Shown: positions 20,466 through 28,324 of the stretch, piece by piece | How positions within the stretch are numbered: position 1 is the first letter of the stretch | Layout of the letters: each line of letters starts with the position of its first letter | Source of the DNA: Pseudomonadota bacterium | GTDB taxonomy: Bacteria > Pseudomonadota > Gammaproteobacteria > Steroidobacterales > MnTg04 | Reading direction: 5' to 3' | Length of the DNA stretch: 50,133 nt | Assembly (NCBI GenBank): GCA_022560735.1 | Contig: JADFSO010000020.1 | Location: forward strand, 1 to 50,133 | The notes under the pieces: generated by a model | Seen by the model: only the letters and a program-made list of their open reading frames with translations | Told to the model about the DNA's origin: nothing | Databases searched by the model: none | Made by a program: the position numbers and the translations under genes

Positions 20466-21056
20466 ATGAGTAATAAATCGGTCAGGCTTTTCAAGAACGA
20501 TTTTCTCGAATCGCTAACCTTCGTTCACCCAATCGTCCCATTGCTGTTCTGGTCGCCGGTCGTCGCGTACTTGTTGTGGCGCACCTTGGCTGTACACCAG
20601 ATACCGGTTGCGCAAGTCGCCATGATGGTGCTGCCCGGCCTGATCGTCTGGACCCTGATGGAGTACCTGGTGCACCGATTCGCCTTCCATTTTCCCGCCA
20701 AAAGTTCATTCGGCAAGCGCCTGGTGTACCTGTATCACGGGGTACATCACGAGGTGCCGGACGACAAGGGCAGGCTGGTCATGCCACCGCTCGGCGCGGT
20801 CATCATCATGGCCATCCTGTGGGTCTTGTTTGGCCTGCTGATACCTGCACCATGGTTCGAGCCATTTTTCGCATTTTTTATTGTTGGCTATATCATTTAT
20901 GACTATATCCACTACGCGACACATCATTTGCGAATACGACATGGTTTATTGAAGTCGGTGACCCGTCACCATCTGGAACATCATTACAAGTCAGACAAAT
21001 CGAAATTCGGTATTAGCTCACCATTCTGGGACTGGGTATTCGGCACGCTGGACTGA
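20466..21056 (+). CDS. Fatty acid 2-hydroxylase-like membrane di-iron enzyme, copy 2
   Basis: Paralogue of the gene at 16386-16976 with the same 196-residue length and the same start (MSNKSVRLFKNDFLESL). Histidine boxes EYLVHRFAFHF, HGVHHEVP, DYIHYATHH and HLEHHY are all intact, and the C-terminus WDWVFGTLD is identical. The two copies flank the fusion/oxygenase pair, which points to a recent duplication with divergence in the middle region. It may hydroxylate a different chain (sphingoid base versus acyl chain) or a different length. Start ATG 20466 is set by alignment with copy 1. Confidence 0.83.
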   Translation: MSNKSVRLFKNDFLESLTFVHPIVPLLFWSPVVAYLLWRTLAVHQIPVAQVAMMVLPGLIVWTLMEYLVHRFAFHFPAKSSFGKRLVYLYHGVHHEVPDDKGRLVMPPLGAVIIMAILWVLFGLLIPAPWFEPFFAFFIVGYIIYDYIHYATHHLRIRHGLLKSVTRHHLEHHYKSDKSKFGISSPFWDWVFGTLD

Positions 21057-21157
21057 TCGATTCAGGGTGCGAGCATGACTTGAACAGATACGCCAGAAGA
21101 AATCGATCTGCCATCTCCTGTCAGACCACTGCATCCCGCTTGTAGCCCTGTCGCCCG

Positions 21158-21179
21158 CAGGTGTATTAAAATGCACCTG
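21158..21179. promoter_or_regulatory. Imperfect palindrome with AT-rich centre upstream of the ceramide synthase gene
   Basis: CAGGTG and CACCTG arms flank a centre containing TATTAAAAT, 27 bp before the ceramide synthase start. It could be an operator overlapping a -10 element, or a small RNA hairpin. Only the symmetry is observed; function is inferred. Confidence 0.3.
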
Positions 21180-21205
21180 GTTGCTGCACACGGGAAAAAG
21201 AGTCG

Positions 21206-22348
21206 ATGGAAACCCCCCCTGGTTCCGATTTGCTCGTGCAGCGCGTCACAGGACGAAAGCAACTAAAACAGTTTATAGCGCTCCCACAGCAGATTTATGC
21301 CGACGATCCGAACTGGGTGGCGCCGCTTTTGTTTGAGCAGCTGCATCGGTTTACCAAGAAAAACCCTTTTTTTCAGCACGCCAGGTGGCAAGCGTGGGTC
21401 GTGCGGCGCGGCTCCAGGATCGTTGGCCGGATAAGCGCGCAAATAGATGAGTTGTATAGAGATACCCAGGGCGTAGAGGTAGGGTTTTTCGGATCGATCG
21501 AAGCGGAGGACGACCCGGAAATCTTCGGCTTGTTGCTCGATACCGCGGAAAACTGGTTGCGTGAACGGGGGATTAAGCAGATACGCGGCCCGTTCAATCT
21601 ATCCATAAACGAAGAATGCGGACTACTGATCGATGGTTACGAGAACCCGCCGTTTGTCATGATGGGGCATGCCCGCAAGTACTACGCAAATCGCATAGAG
21701 GCTGCAGGTTATAGCAAAGCAAAAGATTTATTCGCCTACGAACTTAATCCGGATTTCGAAGCTCCCGAGATTATGCGGAAATTACTGAAAAATATCGGCA
21801 ATGACGTTCATGTGCGCCAGCTACGACGAAAACAGTTGAAAGAAGATCTGGCCATTCTTCGCGATATTTTTAACGACTCCTGGTCGCGTAACTGGGGGTT
21901 TACGCCGTTCACCGAAGCGGAGTTTTCCGATATCGGCGAACTGCTTACGCTGCTCGTGGATGATGATTTTATCCAGATTGCCGAGATCGACGGTCGCCCC
22001 GTCGCGATGATCGTTGCGCTTCCCGATATAAACCAGGCCATAAAAGACCTGCATGGACGATTGCTGCCCTTCGGTTGGTTGAAATTGCTGTGGCGTCTGA
22101 AGATCAAATATCCGGATACGGCTCGCGTCATGCTCATGGGTGTGAGGAAACAATATCAACGCTCTCGCCTGGGTCCGGCCCTTGCATTCCTGGTCATTGA
22201 CAAGGTGCGGCAGGCACTCATCCGGCGCAACATAAAAAATGTTGAAATGTCCTGGATTCTGGAAGACAACGAGGGAATGAAGGGGATTCTGGAAGCGATA
22301 GGCGGCGACCCGTACAAAACTTATCGCATCTACGAAAAAACCTTGTAG
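21206..22348 (+). CDS. Bacterial ceramide synthase (GNAT-like N-acyltransferase, bCerS family)
   Basis: Protein of 380 residues with the hallmarks of the family annotated loosely as GNAT acetyltransferase, whose Caulobacter member is the bacterial ceramide synthase that N-acylates the sphingoid base. Recognisable blocks are IYADDPNWVAPLL, KKNPFFQHARWQAW, GRISAQIDELYRD, FFGSIEAEDDPEIF, RGPFNLSINEECGLLIDG and PPFVMMGHARKYYA, with a second GNAT-like half toward the C-terminus. It is not related to eukaryotic TLC ceramide synthases. GGGAAAAAGAG precedes ATG 21206. The nucleotidyltransferase gene starts 6 bp after its stop, suggesting coupling. Confidence 0.82.
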   Translation: METPPGSDLLVQRVTGRKQLKQFIALPQQIYADDPNWVAPLLFEQLHRFTKKNPFFQHARWQAWVVRRGSRIVGRISAQIDELYRDTQGVEVGFFGSIEAEDDPEIFGLLLDTAENWLRERGIKQIRGPFNLSINEECGLLIDGYENPPFVMMGHARKYYANRIEAAGYSKAKDLFAYELNPDFEAPEIMRKLLKNIGNDVHVRQLRRKQLKEDLAILRDIFNDSWSRNWGFTPFTEAEFSDIGELLTLLVDDDFIQIAEIDGRPVAMIVALPDINQAIKDLHGRLLPFGWLKLLWRLKIKYPDTARVMLMGVRKQYQRSRLGPALAFLVIDKVRQALIRRNIKNVEMSWILEDNEGMKGILEAIGGDPYKTYRIYEKTL

Positions 22349-22354
22349 CTAACT

Positions 22355-23173
22355 GTGATCGATAAACCGAAACTCAATATGACCGCCATTGTGCTGGCGG
22401 GTCAACGAGATGGCGAAGATGCGCTGGCCCTGCATGCCGGGGCAAGCTGCAAGGCGTTTGTCGAGATCGATGGCAAACCCATGCTGTCGCGTGTGCTTGC
22501 CACGCTCTCAGCATCGCCGGGCATAGAGACAATTCTGCTCTCCGGTCCGAGCGAGGACAAAATTCAGGATCAGCGCGAAATCAGTAATTTGATCCAATCC
22601 GGCGAAATATCCTGGCTGCCGCCACAAGCGAGTCCCAGCACCAGTGCGTACGAAGCGCTGCGCATGCTGCCGCCAGGCGAGCGAGTACTGCTGACAACGG
22701 CTGACCACCCGCTGTTAACCGTGGATATCATCGACGATTTTTGCACGCGAGGCGCCGAACTGGATGCGGATCTTGTCATTGGTTTCGCCCGATTTTCGCT
22801 GGTGCAAAAAGCATTCCCGGAAATGAAGAAAACAGTGTTGCGTTTTTCCGATGGTGAATTCTGTGGCTGTAATTTGTTCGGGTTCTTGACGCCGGCAAGC
22901 AGAGACGCGGCGAACTTCTGGCGGCGCACCGAGTCGCAGCGCAAAAATCCATTTCGGGTGATTGGCTCGCTGGGGTGGATTAACGTGTTGAAATATTTGA
23001 TCGGTGCGTTGACGCTCGACGACGCGCTGGATGCCTTGTCGGCCAAACTCGGGCTGCGTGTGCGCGCGGTTGTGCTGCCTTTTGCTGACGCGGCCGTCGA
23101 TGTCGATTCGATAGCGGACTACCAGGCCGTACAGGAACGATATCGGAAGCGACGGGATATCTCCCCTCGGTGA
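22355..23173 (+). CDS. MobA-like NTP transferase of the sphingolipid locus
   Basis: GT-A-fold nucleotidyltransferase-like protein, ~272 residues. It opens with a variant nucleotide loop (AIVLAGQRDGEDALA), followed by KAFVEIDGKPMLSRVL and the metal-binding LLTTADHPLLT. The middle (FCGCNLFGFLTP) and C-terminus resemble members often found beside ceramide genes. It is likely to make a nucleotide-activated headgroup precursor, by analogy with the NTP-transferase-type genes of the Caulobacter ceramide-phosphoglycerate cluster; the exact correspondence cannot be settled here. GTG 22355 is annotated; ATG 22379 is an alternative. It is convergent with spt. Confidence 0.68.
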   Translation: MIDKPKLNMTAIVLAGQRDGEDALALHAGASCKAFVEIDGKPMLSRVLATLSASPGIETILLSGPSEDKIQDQREISNLIQSGEISWLPPQASPSTSAYEALRMLPPGERVLLTTADHPLLTVDIIDDFCTRGAELDADLVIGFARFSLVQKAFPEMKKTVLRFSDGEFCGCNLFGFLTPASRDAANFWRRTESQRKNPFRVIGSLGWINVLKYLIGALTLDDALDALSAKLGLRVRAVVLPFADAAVDVDSIADYQAVQERYRKRRDISPR

Positions 23174-23204
23174 GCTTATCGATCTCTCTAAACCATGCCC
23201 AAAC

Positions 23205-24380
23205 TCATGCAGTCAGCGTGGAAAATGCGTCGGTAATTTGCTGAATTTGCTCGGTGCTGTGGGCGGCGCTTACGCTGCAACGTAACAGGCTGTAGGTAGA
23301 TGGCGATGCAGGCGGTATCACCAGGTTTACGAAGATTCCCTTTTGAAACAGTTCTTCCCACCAGCGAATTGCGGTCTCCATACTTTCCGTCTTCACGGCG
23401 ACCACCGGGCTGACATGAGAATCAACCTGTAATCCCAGTTCCGTCAGTTGCTCGTGTAACTGGCGCGCGTTTTTCCAGAGCTGCTTGCGCAATTCCGGGC
23501 GTTGTTGCATCAGCCTCAGGGCCACCCGCGTAGACGCAATCACTGACGGCGATGCCGAAGCGGTGAATATATAGGCGCGCGCCGCAAATCGTACGAGCTC
23601 GAGCTCCGGATGGTTGCTGACGCAATAACCACCGATGCTGGCCAGGCTCTTGCTGAACGTACCGACGATGAAATCCGTATCGGCTTCGATTCCGGCTGCG
23701 GCTGCGGCCCCCCGGCCATCGTCACCCATGACACCCAGGGAATGCGCCTCATCGACCATCAGGCAGGCGCCGTACTTGCGCTTGATTGCCGCGATCTCCG
23801 CCAACGGTGCAATATCGCCAAGCATGCTATAGATGCCCTCAACGATAATGAGTGTTTTCTCGGTGCGTTTCCCGAGCCGGCGCAAGCGCTTTTCCAGGTC
23901 GGCGGGGTCGTTATGGCGGAAACGAATTATCTCTGCACCACTGAGTCGAACGCCGTCATAAATGCTCGCGTGAGAATCCGCATCGAGAAGAATCACTTCA
24001 CCCGGCCCGGCCAGGGTTGCGCTCATCCCCATGGTCGCGGAATATCCTGTTGAAAAAAGCACGGCTGCTTTGGTATTGAAAAATTCCGCCAACTCCCGTT
24101 CGAGCAGCACATGGCCGGCAAAGGTCCCGTTGGCCATGCGCGAACCCGTAGTCCCCGTGCCGCTTTCCTCGATTGCACGCTGTGCCGCGGCTATCGCCTC
24201 CGGATCGAAATTAAGCCCCAGGTAATTGTTGGTACCGGCAAGAATGACTCGATGCCCATTCACGATGGCTTCGGTGGAAGACAAACTGCGTTCAGTAACC
24301 GCGCCAAAAGGCATCGTGCCTCGTTGCTCGAAATAGTCACACATTTCCTGGTATTGGCCAAATTTTTCGAACAGACTCAT
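23205..24380 (-). CDS. spt: Serine palmitoyltransferase (alpha-oxoamine synthase)
   Basis: PLP enzyme condensing L-serine with an acyl thioester to form 3-ketosphinganine, the committed step of sphingolipid synthesis. The 391-residue soluble protein has GTNNYLGLNFDP, GTGTTGSRMANG, the PLP-stacking H137 in DADSHASI, D210/H213 in MVDEAHSLG and the Schiff-base K244 in GTFSKSLAS. The alpha-oxoamine synthase family also includes KBL and BioF. The choice of Spt rests on the acyl carrier protein gene immediately upstream and on the AasR-, CerR- and bCerS-like neighbours. It lies 16 bp after acp. Confidence 0.86.
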   Translation of the reverse strand: MSLFEKFGQYQEMCDYFEQRGTMPFGAVTERSLSSTEAIVNGHRVILAGTNNYLGLNFDPEAIAAAQRAIEESGTGTTGSRMANGTFAGHVLLERELAEFFNTKAAVLFSTGYSATMGMSATLAGPGEVILLDADSHASIYDGVRLSGAEIIRFRHNDPADLEKRLRRLGKRTEKTLIIVEGIYSMLGDIAPLAEIAAIKRKYGACLMVDEAHSLGVMGDDGRGAAAAAGIEADTDFIVGTFSKSLASIGGYCVSNHPELELVRFAARAYIFTASASPSVIASTRVALRLMQQRPELRKQLWKNARQLHEQLTELGLQVDSHVSPVVAVKTESMETAIRWWEELFQKGIFVNLVIPPASPSTYSLLRCSVSAAHSTEQIQQITDAFSTLTA

Positions 24381-24396
24381 GCGAACTCTGGTAATT

Positions 24397-24645
24397 TTAT
24401 TGATCGAGTACTACCGCGATTTCCTGAGCGAGGTCTCTTATAGTCCGAATATCCGGCAGGCGATTGAGCGGGAAGGAAATATCAAATTCCTCTTCAATTT
24501 CCAGTACAAGGTCCATCACTTGCAGCGACGTCATGCCGACATCCTCTTGCAATTCAGTATCGGCACTGAGCGCGACACTTTCCTTGATAATTCGGTCCAC
24601 TATCGAAAGAACCCTCGTGAGAACATTGTCGTTGTCAGTACTCAA
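24397..24645 (-). CDS. Dedicated acyl carrier protein (AcpR-like)
   Basis: Small acidic protein of ~82 residues with the four-helix ACP pattern. The phosphopantetheine serine is S40 in DVGMTSLQVMDL, followed by VLEIEEEFDISFP. The usual D-S-L motif is T-S-L here. It lies directly upstream of spt, as the carrier that presents the acyl chain to Spt in Caulobacter does. No ATG fits well. TTG 24645 is chosen: GGAAA lies nearby and the length becomes normal. The frame is open to an ATG at 24723, which would add an unlikely 26-residue leader. Confidence 0.75.
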   Translation of the reverse strand: MSTDNDNVLTRVLSIVDRIIKESVALSADTELQEDVGMTSLQVMDLVLEIEEEFDISFPLNRLPDIRTIRDLAQEIAVVLDQ

Positions 24646-24765
24646 TTGAATCAATTTCCGTGCGTGTGATAACTGGCCGTGGAATTCGACTGAACTATAC
24701 GCATTTCCCGATGTTCTTGGCAATCGGCCCGGATACGAGACTTCCCGGCGGACACAAATACCCCC

Positions 24766-25416
24766 CTAAAACCACGTTTCCGGCAAATGGAGAAAATCCA
24801 CGAATGTCGTTACATCGCCCGGGAAACGATTTTCGTCATTTTCGGCAACCCGGCCCAGGAACTTCACATCGTTGGCGACCGCGCCTTCATGGTCTGCCAT
24901 CGCATCGCCAAAAACGACGCAGCGGCCCGCATCTATCTCATACTCACGAAGAAGCTCACGGACGTGTTCCGCCTTGGTTCCAGGGGACCCTTTGAAATCT
25001 CTGAAATACTGCCGCAGATTACGCCGTTCGAGAATTTCACCCAGTTCAGACGTCGGTGTCCCGGAAACGATAAACAGTGCCATCCGGCTTCGGCACTGGT
25101 CCAGGAATTCCTGCGCTCCGCGCACCATCGGCGCCGACACGACACGGTCGATCACCAATCGCGAGAAACGACTGGCCAGGTCGGCGACATCGCTGTCTTC
25201 GAGAGGCGGGCCGCCGACAATTTCGGTTTGAAAATAGCGAAATTTTTCAAAACGGGACTGCCCGCCGTGACGCAAATGATAATCCTCGACCTGCGCCACG
25301 ATTTTTTCGCCATGATCCGCATAAAGCGCTGCAAAGGCTTGCGTCTTGATGTCAACGGATTCGACGAGAACCCCGTCAAAATCGAAAATAATTGCGTCCA
25401 GACCGTGTAAATTCAT
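24766..25416 (-). CDS. HAD-superfamily phosphatase
   Basis: Cytosolic hydrolase of ~216 residues with all four HAD motifs: DFDGVLVES (nucleophile Asp and acid Asp), FIVSGTP, a lysine in GTKAEHV, and FGDAMADHEGA. A helical cap lies between motifs I and II (~residues 15-90), as in phosphoglycolate-phosphatase-like enzymes. It sits between the sugar-acid genes and acp-spt on the same strand. It may dephosphorylate a sugar-acid intermediate such as the product of the HpcH/HpaI aldolase, but this is inference. ATG 25416 (MNLHGLDAIIFDFDG) is preferred over 25443 for fold length. Confidence 0.82.
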   Translation of the reverse strand: MNLHGLDAIIFDFDGVLVESVDIKTQAFAALYADHGEKIVAQVEDYHLRHGGQSRFEKFRYFQTEIVGGPPLEDSDVADLASRFSRLVIDRVVSAPMVRGAQEFLDQCRSRMALFIVSGTPTSELGEILERRNLRQYFRDFKGSPGTKAEHVRELLREYEIDAGRCVVFGDAMADHEGAVANDVKFLGRVAENDENRFPGDVTTFVDFLHLPETWF

Positions 25417-25452
25417 AAAAGCGCCATCACCGATTAACCGCACTTGTCAGCG

Positions 25453-25638
25453 CTAGCAGGCTGTTGAAAAAGTCTCAGGCGAGTGCACCCCAAGGGCACT
25501 TCCTTCGGGCGCAAGACAAGGCAAAAATTGGCGAGCAAGCGCAGTGTACACGCCAGTTTACCGCTACGCGGCCCCGCATTGTGAGCCGATTTTTAACGCC
25601 GGATTGTGCCGCATGAGGCTTTTTCAACGGCCTGCTAG
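25453..25638. mobile_element. MITE-like element with 20-bp terminal inverted repeats and CTAG ends
   Basis: Non-coding 186-bp element. Its left end (25453-25472, CTAGCAGGCTGTTGAAAAAG) and the reverse complement of its right end (25619-25638) differ at one base in 20. CTAG at both ends fits a 4-bp target duplication of the CWAG type made by IS5-group transposases, although CTAG is self-complementary and could also belong to the repeat. The interior has no transposase frame. It lies between the epimerase and HAD genes, and the epimerase stop codon TAG falls within the right-hand CTAG. Confidence 0.75.
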
Positions 25639-26558
25639 TCAATTTCCGGCAAATTTGCACGCGATTGATCGCTCGCGTCAAATCCCTGGTGCTTTTGCAG
25701 GTCGCTGATACACTCGAGCAGACCTTGCCCCAGGTCCACGAAATCCGTCCCGACCAGTTTATGACCGATGTTCGGTTGATAGGCATAAGGCGTCATCGTG
25801 TAATGGCTGATCGGATTGCCTCTTTCAAATTTCAGTTCCACATCCCCGGGAAGAATCTCGGCAATCATTTGCATCACATCGCGGACCCGCATTCTCTCGG
25901 TCCCGGTCAGGACCAAATGCCTGTTCGCGTATTTCCGCTCCAGGATCTGCACACTCAGCCGGGCTGCATCGGTGACGTGGATGTACTCACGAACCGCTTC
26001 ACCATCTCCTCCATAGGTGATGCAATTCTTAGCGATGGCCTGCTGCAGCATTCGAAACATGCCGTTGTTCGGATCGGCCCTGGGTCCGTACAACGAGCCA
26101 TACCTCAAGACCGTGTAATCCAGGTCATAGCGCGAATGGTAGGTTTCGACGAAACGTTCCGCGGCTTGCTTGCTGGCGCGGTAAAACGAACCGGCCTCGG
26201 AAAAAACGTAGACACTGCTGGCGAAGACAAAACGTTCAACCTTGGCGAGCCTGGCCGCCTCCAATAGGGTTACCGCCCCAAGCACGTTGACCTCGACGGT
26301 TTTCACCGGTTGGTCGTGTGCCTTGTCTATATCGGCAAGGGCAGCGAAGTTGTACAAAGCCAGCGCACCCTTGGCGACATCCAGCGCCTGCTCCAGATCG
26401 GTGATATCGCCAACCACCATTTGCTGATCGTCCCGAAGATACGGGGATTGCCGGGTATCGAATACGACTACCTGGTACCCGGAATCGGACAGGCAATCCG
26501 CAACATGGCTGCCCAAAAAACCGCTGCCACCAAAAACCACAATTTTCCTAGCCGTCAC
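25635..26558 (-). CDS. NAD-dependent nucleotide-sugar epimerase/dehydratase
   Basis: Extended SDR of ~307 residues with the Rossmann loop GGSGFLGSHV, VVGDITDL, NFAALADIDKAHDQP, FASSVYVFSE, the catalytic YRASK and LRYGSLYGPRADPNNG. This is the pattern of UDP- or GDP-sugar 4-epimerases and dehydratases. GTG 26558 is chosen: its last two bases lie in the TGA of the upstream dehydrogenase (GTGA overlap) and GGAGA lies 7 bp before it. The stop TAG at 25635-25637 is within the CTAG of the MITE, so the gene end coincides with the insertion target. Likely part of the sugar-acid pathway. Confidence 0.82.
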   Translation of the reverse strand: MTARKIVVFGGSGFLGSHVADCLSDSGYQVVVFDTRQSPYLRDDQQMVVGDITDLEQALDVAKGALALYNFAALADIDKAHDQPVKTVEVNVLGAVTLLEAARLAKVERFVFASSVYVFSEAGSFYRASKQAAERFVETYHSRYDLDYTVLRYGSLYGPRADPNNGMFRMLQQAIAKNCITYGGDGEAVREYIHVTDAARLSVQILERKYANRHLVLTGTERMRVRDVMQMIAEILPGDVELKFERGNPISHYTMTPYAYQPNIGHKLVGTDFVDLGQGLLECISDLQKHQGFDASDQSRANLPEID

Positions 26559-27502
26559 GGCTGATCTCCGTTGCATACTATGCCGGCCTCGCACAGCCCC
26601 AGGTATAAATTACGGGCTGCCTCCAGCTCCATCTCGCGGCGTGATTCTACAGCACTGGAAGCCAGGTGAGGAGTCAGCACTACCTGTGGCAGGTCGCACA
26701 ACTCTCCCGAGTACGGCTCCGTTTCAAATACGTCCAGTCCGGCTCCCCACAAATGGCCGCTGCGCAGCGCCTTTACCAGCTCCGCTTCTTCCACCAGGCT
26801 GCCTCGCGCGGTATTGATCAGCACGGCACCGGGTTTCATTGCAGCCAGGCTCTCTTTGTCGATCAGGTGATGAGTCTCGTGATTATATGGAATATGCAAG
26901 CTCACGATATCGGATTGGGATAACAACTTTTGCAGATCCATGCATTCCACATCGGGCAAGGTTTTTTTCACCATCGGATCATATGCGATTACCCGCGCGC
27001 CAAATGCGGAGCAAATACCGGCGACCTTGCTGCCGATGCGACCCAGGCCAAGGATGCCAACCGTGCGGACTTTGAGCAATCGCCCTTTGAGCCGCGGCCA
27101 GCCATTTTCGCGCACCTGGCGATCGGCCTCCGGAATCTGGCGCAATGTGGCCAGCATCAGCCCCATCGTCATTTCCACAACCGCATCCACGGGGGCGTCC
27201 GGCGTCGATACTACAAATATGTCGCGTTCGCGGGCGGCGGCCTGGTCGACGTTGTCCAGACCGACGCCACAGCGCGAGATCACCCTCAGGTTTTTCGCCT
27301 TGGAGATCACTTGCGCTGTCAGTGGTTCCACGCCGGCCAAAAGCCCGACGACAGAGTCGGTGAGCAGTTTGCTGATTTCGTCTTCCGTCAGCTTGCGGCC
27401 GAACGGATTCGTGGCAATCTGCAGTCCGGCAGCCCGCAGCAAATCTATCCCCGGATTGTTTTCGACATCGAACGATGAGGTGGAAATTACGACTTCACTC
27501 AT
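26555..27502 (-). CDS. D-2-hydroxyacid dehydrogenase (phosphoglycerate-dehydrogenase-like)
   Basis: NAD-dependent oxidoreductase of ~315 residues. It shows ISRCGVGLDNVD, the dinucleotide loop GILGLGRIGSKV, and the catalytic set Arg in NTARGSLVEE, Glu in VFETEPY and His in LTPHLASSA. There is no ACT regulatory domain, so it is not a typical SerA. It overlaps the aldolase gene upstream and the epimerase gene downstream by a few bases, so the four genes are one translationally linked operon. Oxidation of a 2-hydroxyacid or reduction of a 2-oxoacid of the sugar-acid pathway is inferred. Confidence 0.85.
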   Translation of the reverse strand: MSEVVISTSSFDVENNPGIDLLRAAGLQIATNPFGRKLTEDEISKLLTDSVVGLLAGVEPLTAQVISKAKNLRVISRCGVGLDNVDQAAARERDIFVVSTPDAPVDAVVEMTMGLMLATLRQIPEADRQVRENGWPRLKGRLLKVRTVGILGLGRIGSKVAGICSAFGARVIAYDPMVKKTLPDVECMDLQKLLSQSDIVSLHIPYNHETHHLIDKESLAAMKPGAVLINTARGSLVEEAELVKALRSGHLWGAGLDVFETEPYSGELCDLPQVVLTPHLASSAVESRREMELEAARNLYLGLCEAGIVCNGDQP

Positions 27503-28286
27503 AGCGACTGCGAATTTCTGCCAGGTCTCGACGACAAAGCGAATCCAGCATCCGAATATCCAATCCATACCCCAGGAAACGGTAGCCGGAATCGATCTGC
27601 CGGTAGAGCTCGTCGCGATCGGGCTCGACCACGTGAATCCCGCCAGCTATGCCATGGGCGAGCCCCGCTTTACGAGCCTGCTCTATTGCTTCCTGCACAT
27701 CCGGATGGCCGATCTCCCCGGGCATCCCCATCGATGCCGAGAGATCGTATGGACCGATAATAAATGCATCTACTCCGGAAACGGCGAGAATCTCATCGAT
27801 ATTATCCACCGCATCGCGGTGCTCGATCATCACGATGACGACCGCGCTACTCGACATCCAGTCAAGGTATGCCTTGAAAGCTGCGCCATATCCCTGCGCC
27901 CGCGCCAGACCGACGCCCCGGGTTCCCCTCGGCGGGTAATAAGTGTGCCGAACCGCGGCTTCAGCATCGGCGGCGCTGTTCACCATCGGCACCATGACGC
28001 CAGTGGCGCCGGCATCCATGACGCGCTTTATCTGGTTGGCGTCGTTCGAGCTTACCCGCACGATCGCGGGACAATCGTGCGCATCCATCGCCTGTATCAG
28101 GATTTGTATCTCCGACAGCTCTATAACACTGTGTTCCGCATCCACCACCAGCCAGTCGAATCCGGCTCCCGCCATGATCTCCGCGATGGAGGGATGACCC
28201 AGGGTAATCCAGGATCCGATCGTCAGTTCATTTTTCGCCAGCCGCTGCTTTAGCGACGCCGACTTGCTTTGGGCTTCAACTCGCAT
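27495..28286 (-). CDS. HpcH/HpaI-family pyruvate-dependent aldolase
   Basis: Class II metal-dependent aldolase of ~263 residues, a TIM barrel that reversibly joins pyruvate with an aldehyde to give a 2-keto-3-deoxy or 4-hydroxy-2-oxo acid. Motifs: GSWITLGHPSIAEIMA, the catalytic WLVVDAEHSV, the GATGVMVPMVNSAADAEA strand, YPPRGTRGVG, and metal-binding Glu/Asp in MIEHRDAV and GPYDLSAS. ATG 28286 is chosen because AAGGGA precedes it; an ATG at 28319 is in frame. Placed between a CMP-sugar-acid synthetase and a hydroxyacid dehydrogenase, it may build a 3-deoxy-ulosonic acid rather than degrade aromatics. Confidence 0.82.
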   Translation of the reverse strand: MRVEAQSKSASLKQRLAKNELTIGSWITLGHPSIAEIMAGAGFDWLVVDAEHSVIELSEIQILIQAMDAHDCPAIVRVSSNDANQIKRVMDAGATGVMVPMVNSAADAEAAVRHTYYPPRGTRGVGLARAQGYGAAFKAYLDWMSSSAVVIVMIEHRDAVDNIDEILAVSGVDAFIIGPYDLSASMGMPGEIGHPDVQEAIEQARKAGLAHGIAGGIHVVEPDRDELYRQIDSGYRFLGYGLDIRMLDSLCRRDLAEIRSRYE

Positions 28287-28324
28287 CCTGATCCCTTCTC
28301 GCATTTGTTCGAACAGCATTCAGC

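Noticed and set aside
23205..24380. KBL or BioF identity for the alpha-oxoamine synthase
   Set aside because: No threonine dehydrogenase or biotin genes nearby; ACP, bCerS, CerR and AasR neighbours make serine palmitoyltransferase the better call.
26940..28253. Long plus-strand frame (437 codons) across the dehydrogenase and aldolase genes
   Set aside because: Antisense to two well-supported enzymes and spans their junction; low-complexity Ser/Thr/Pro/Arg translation.
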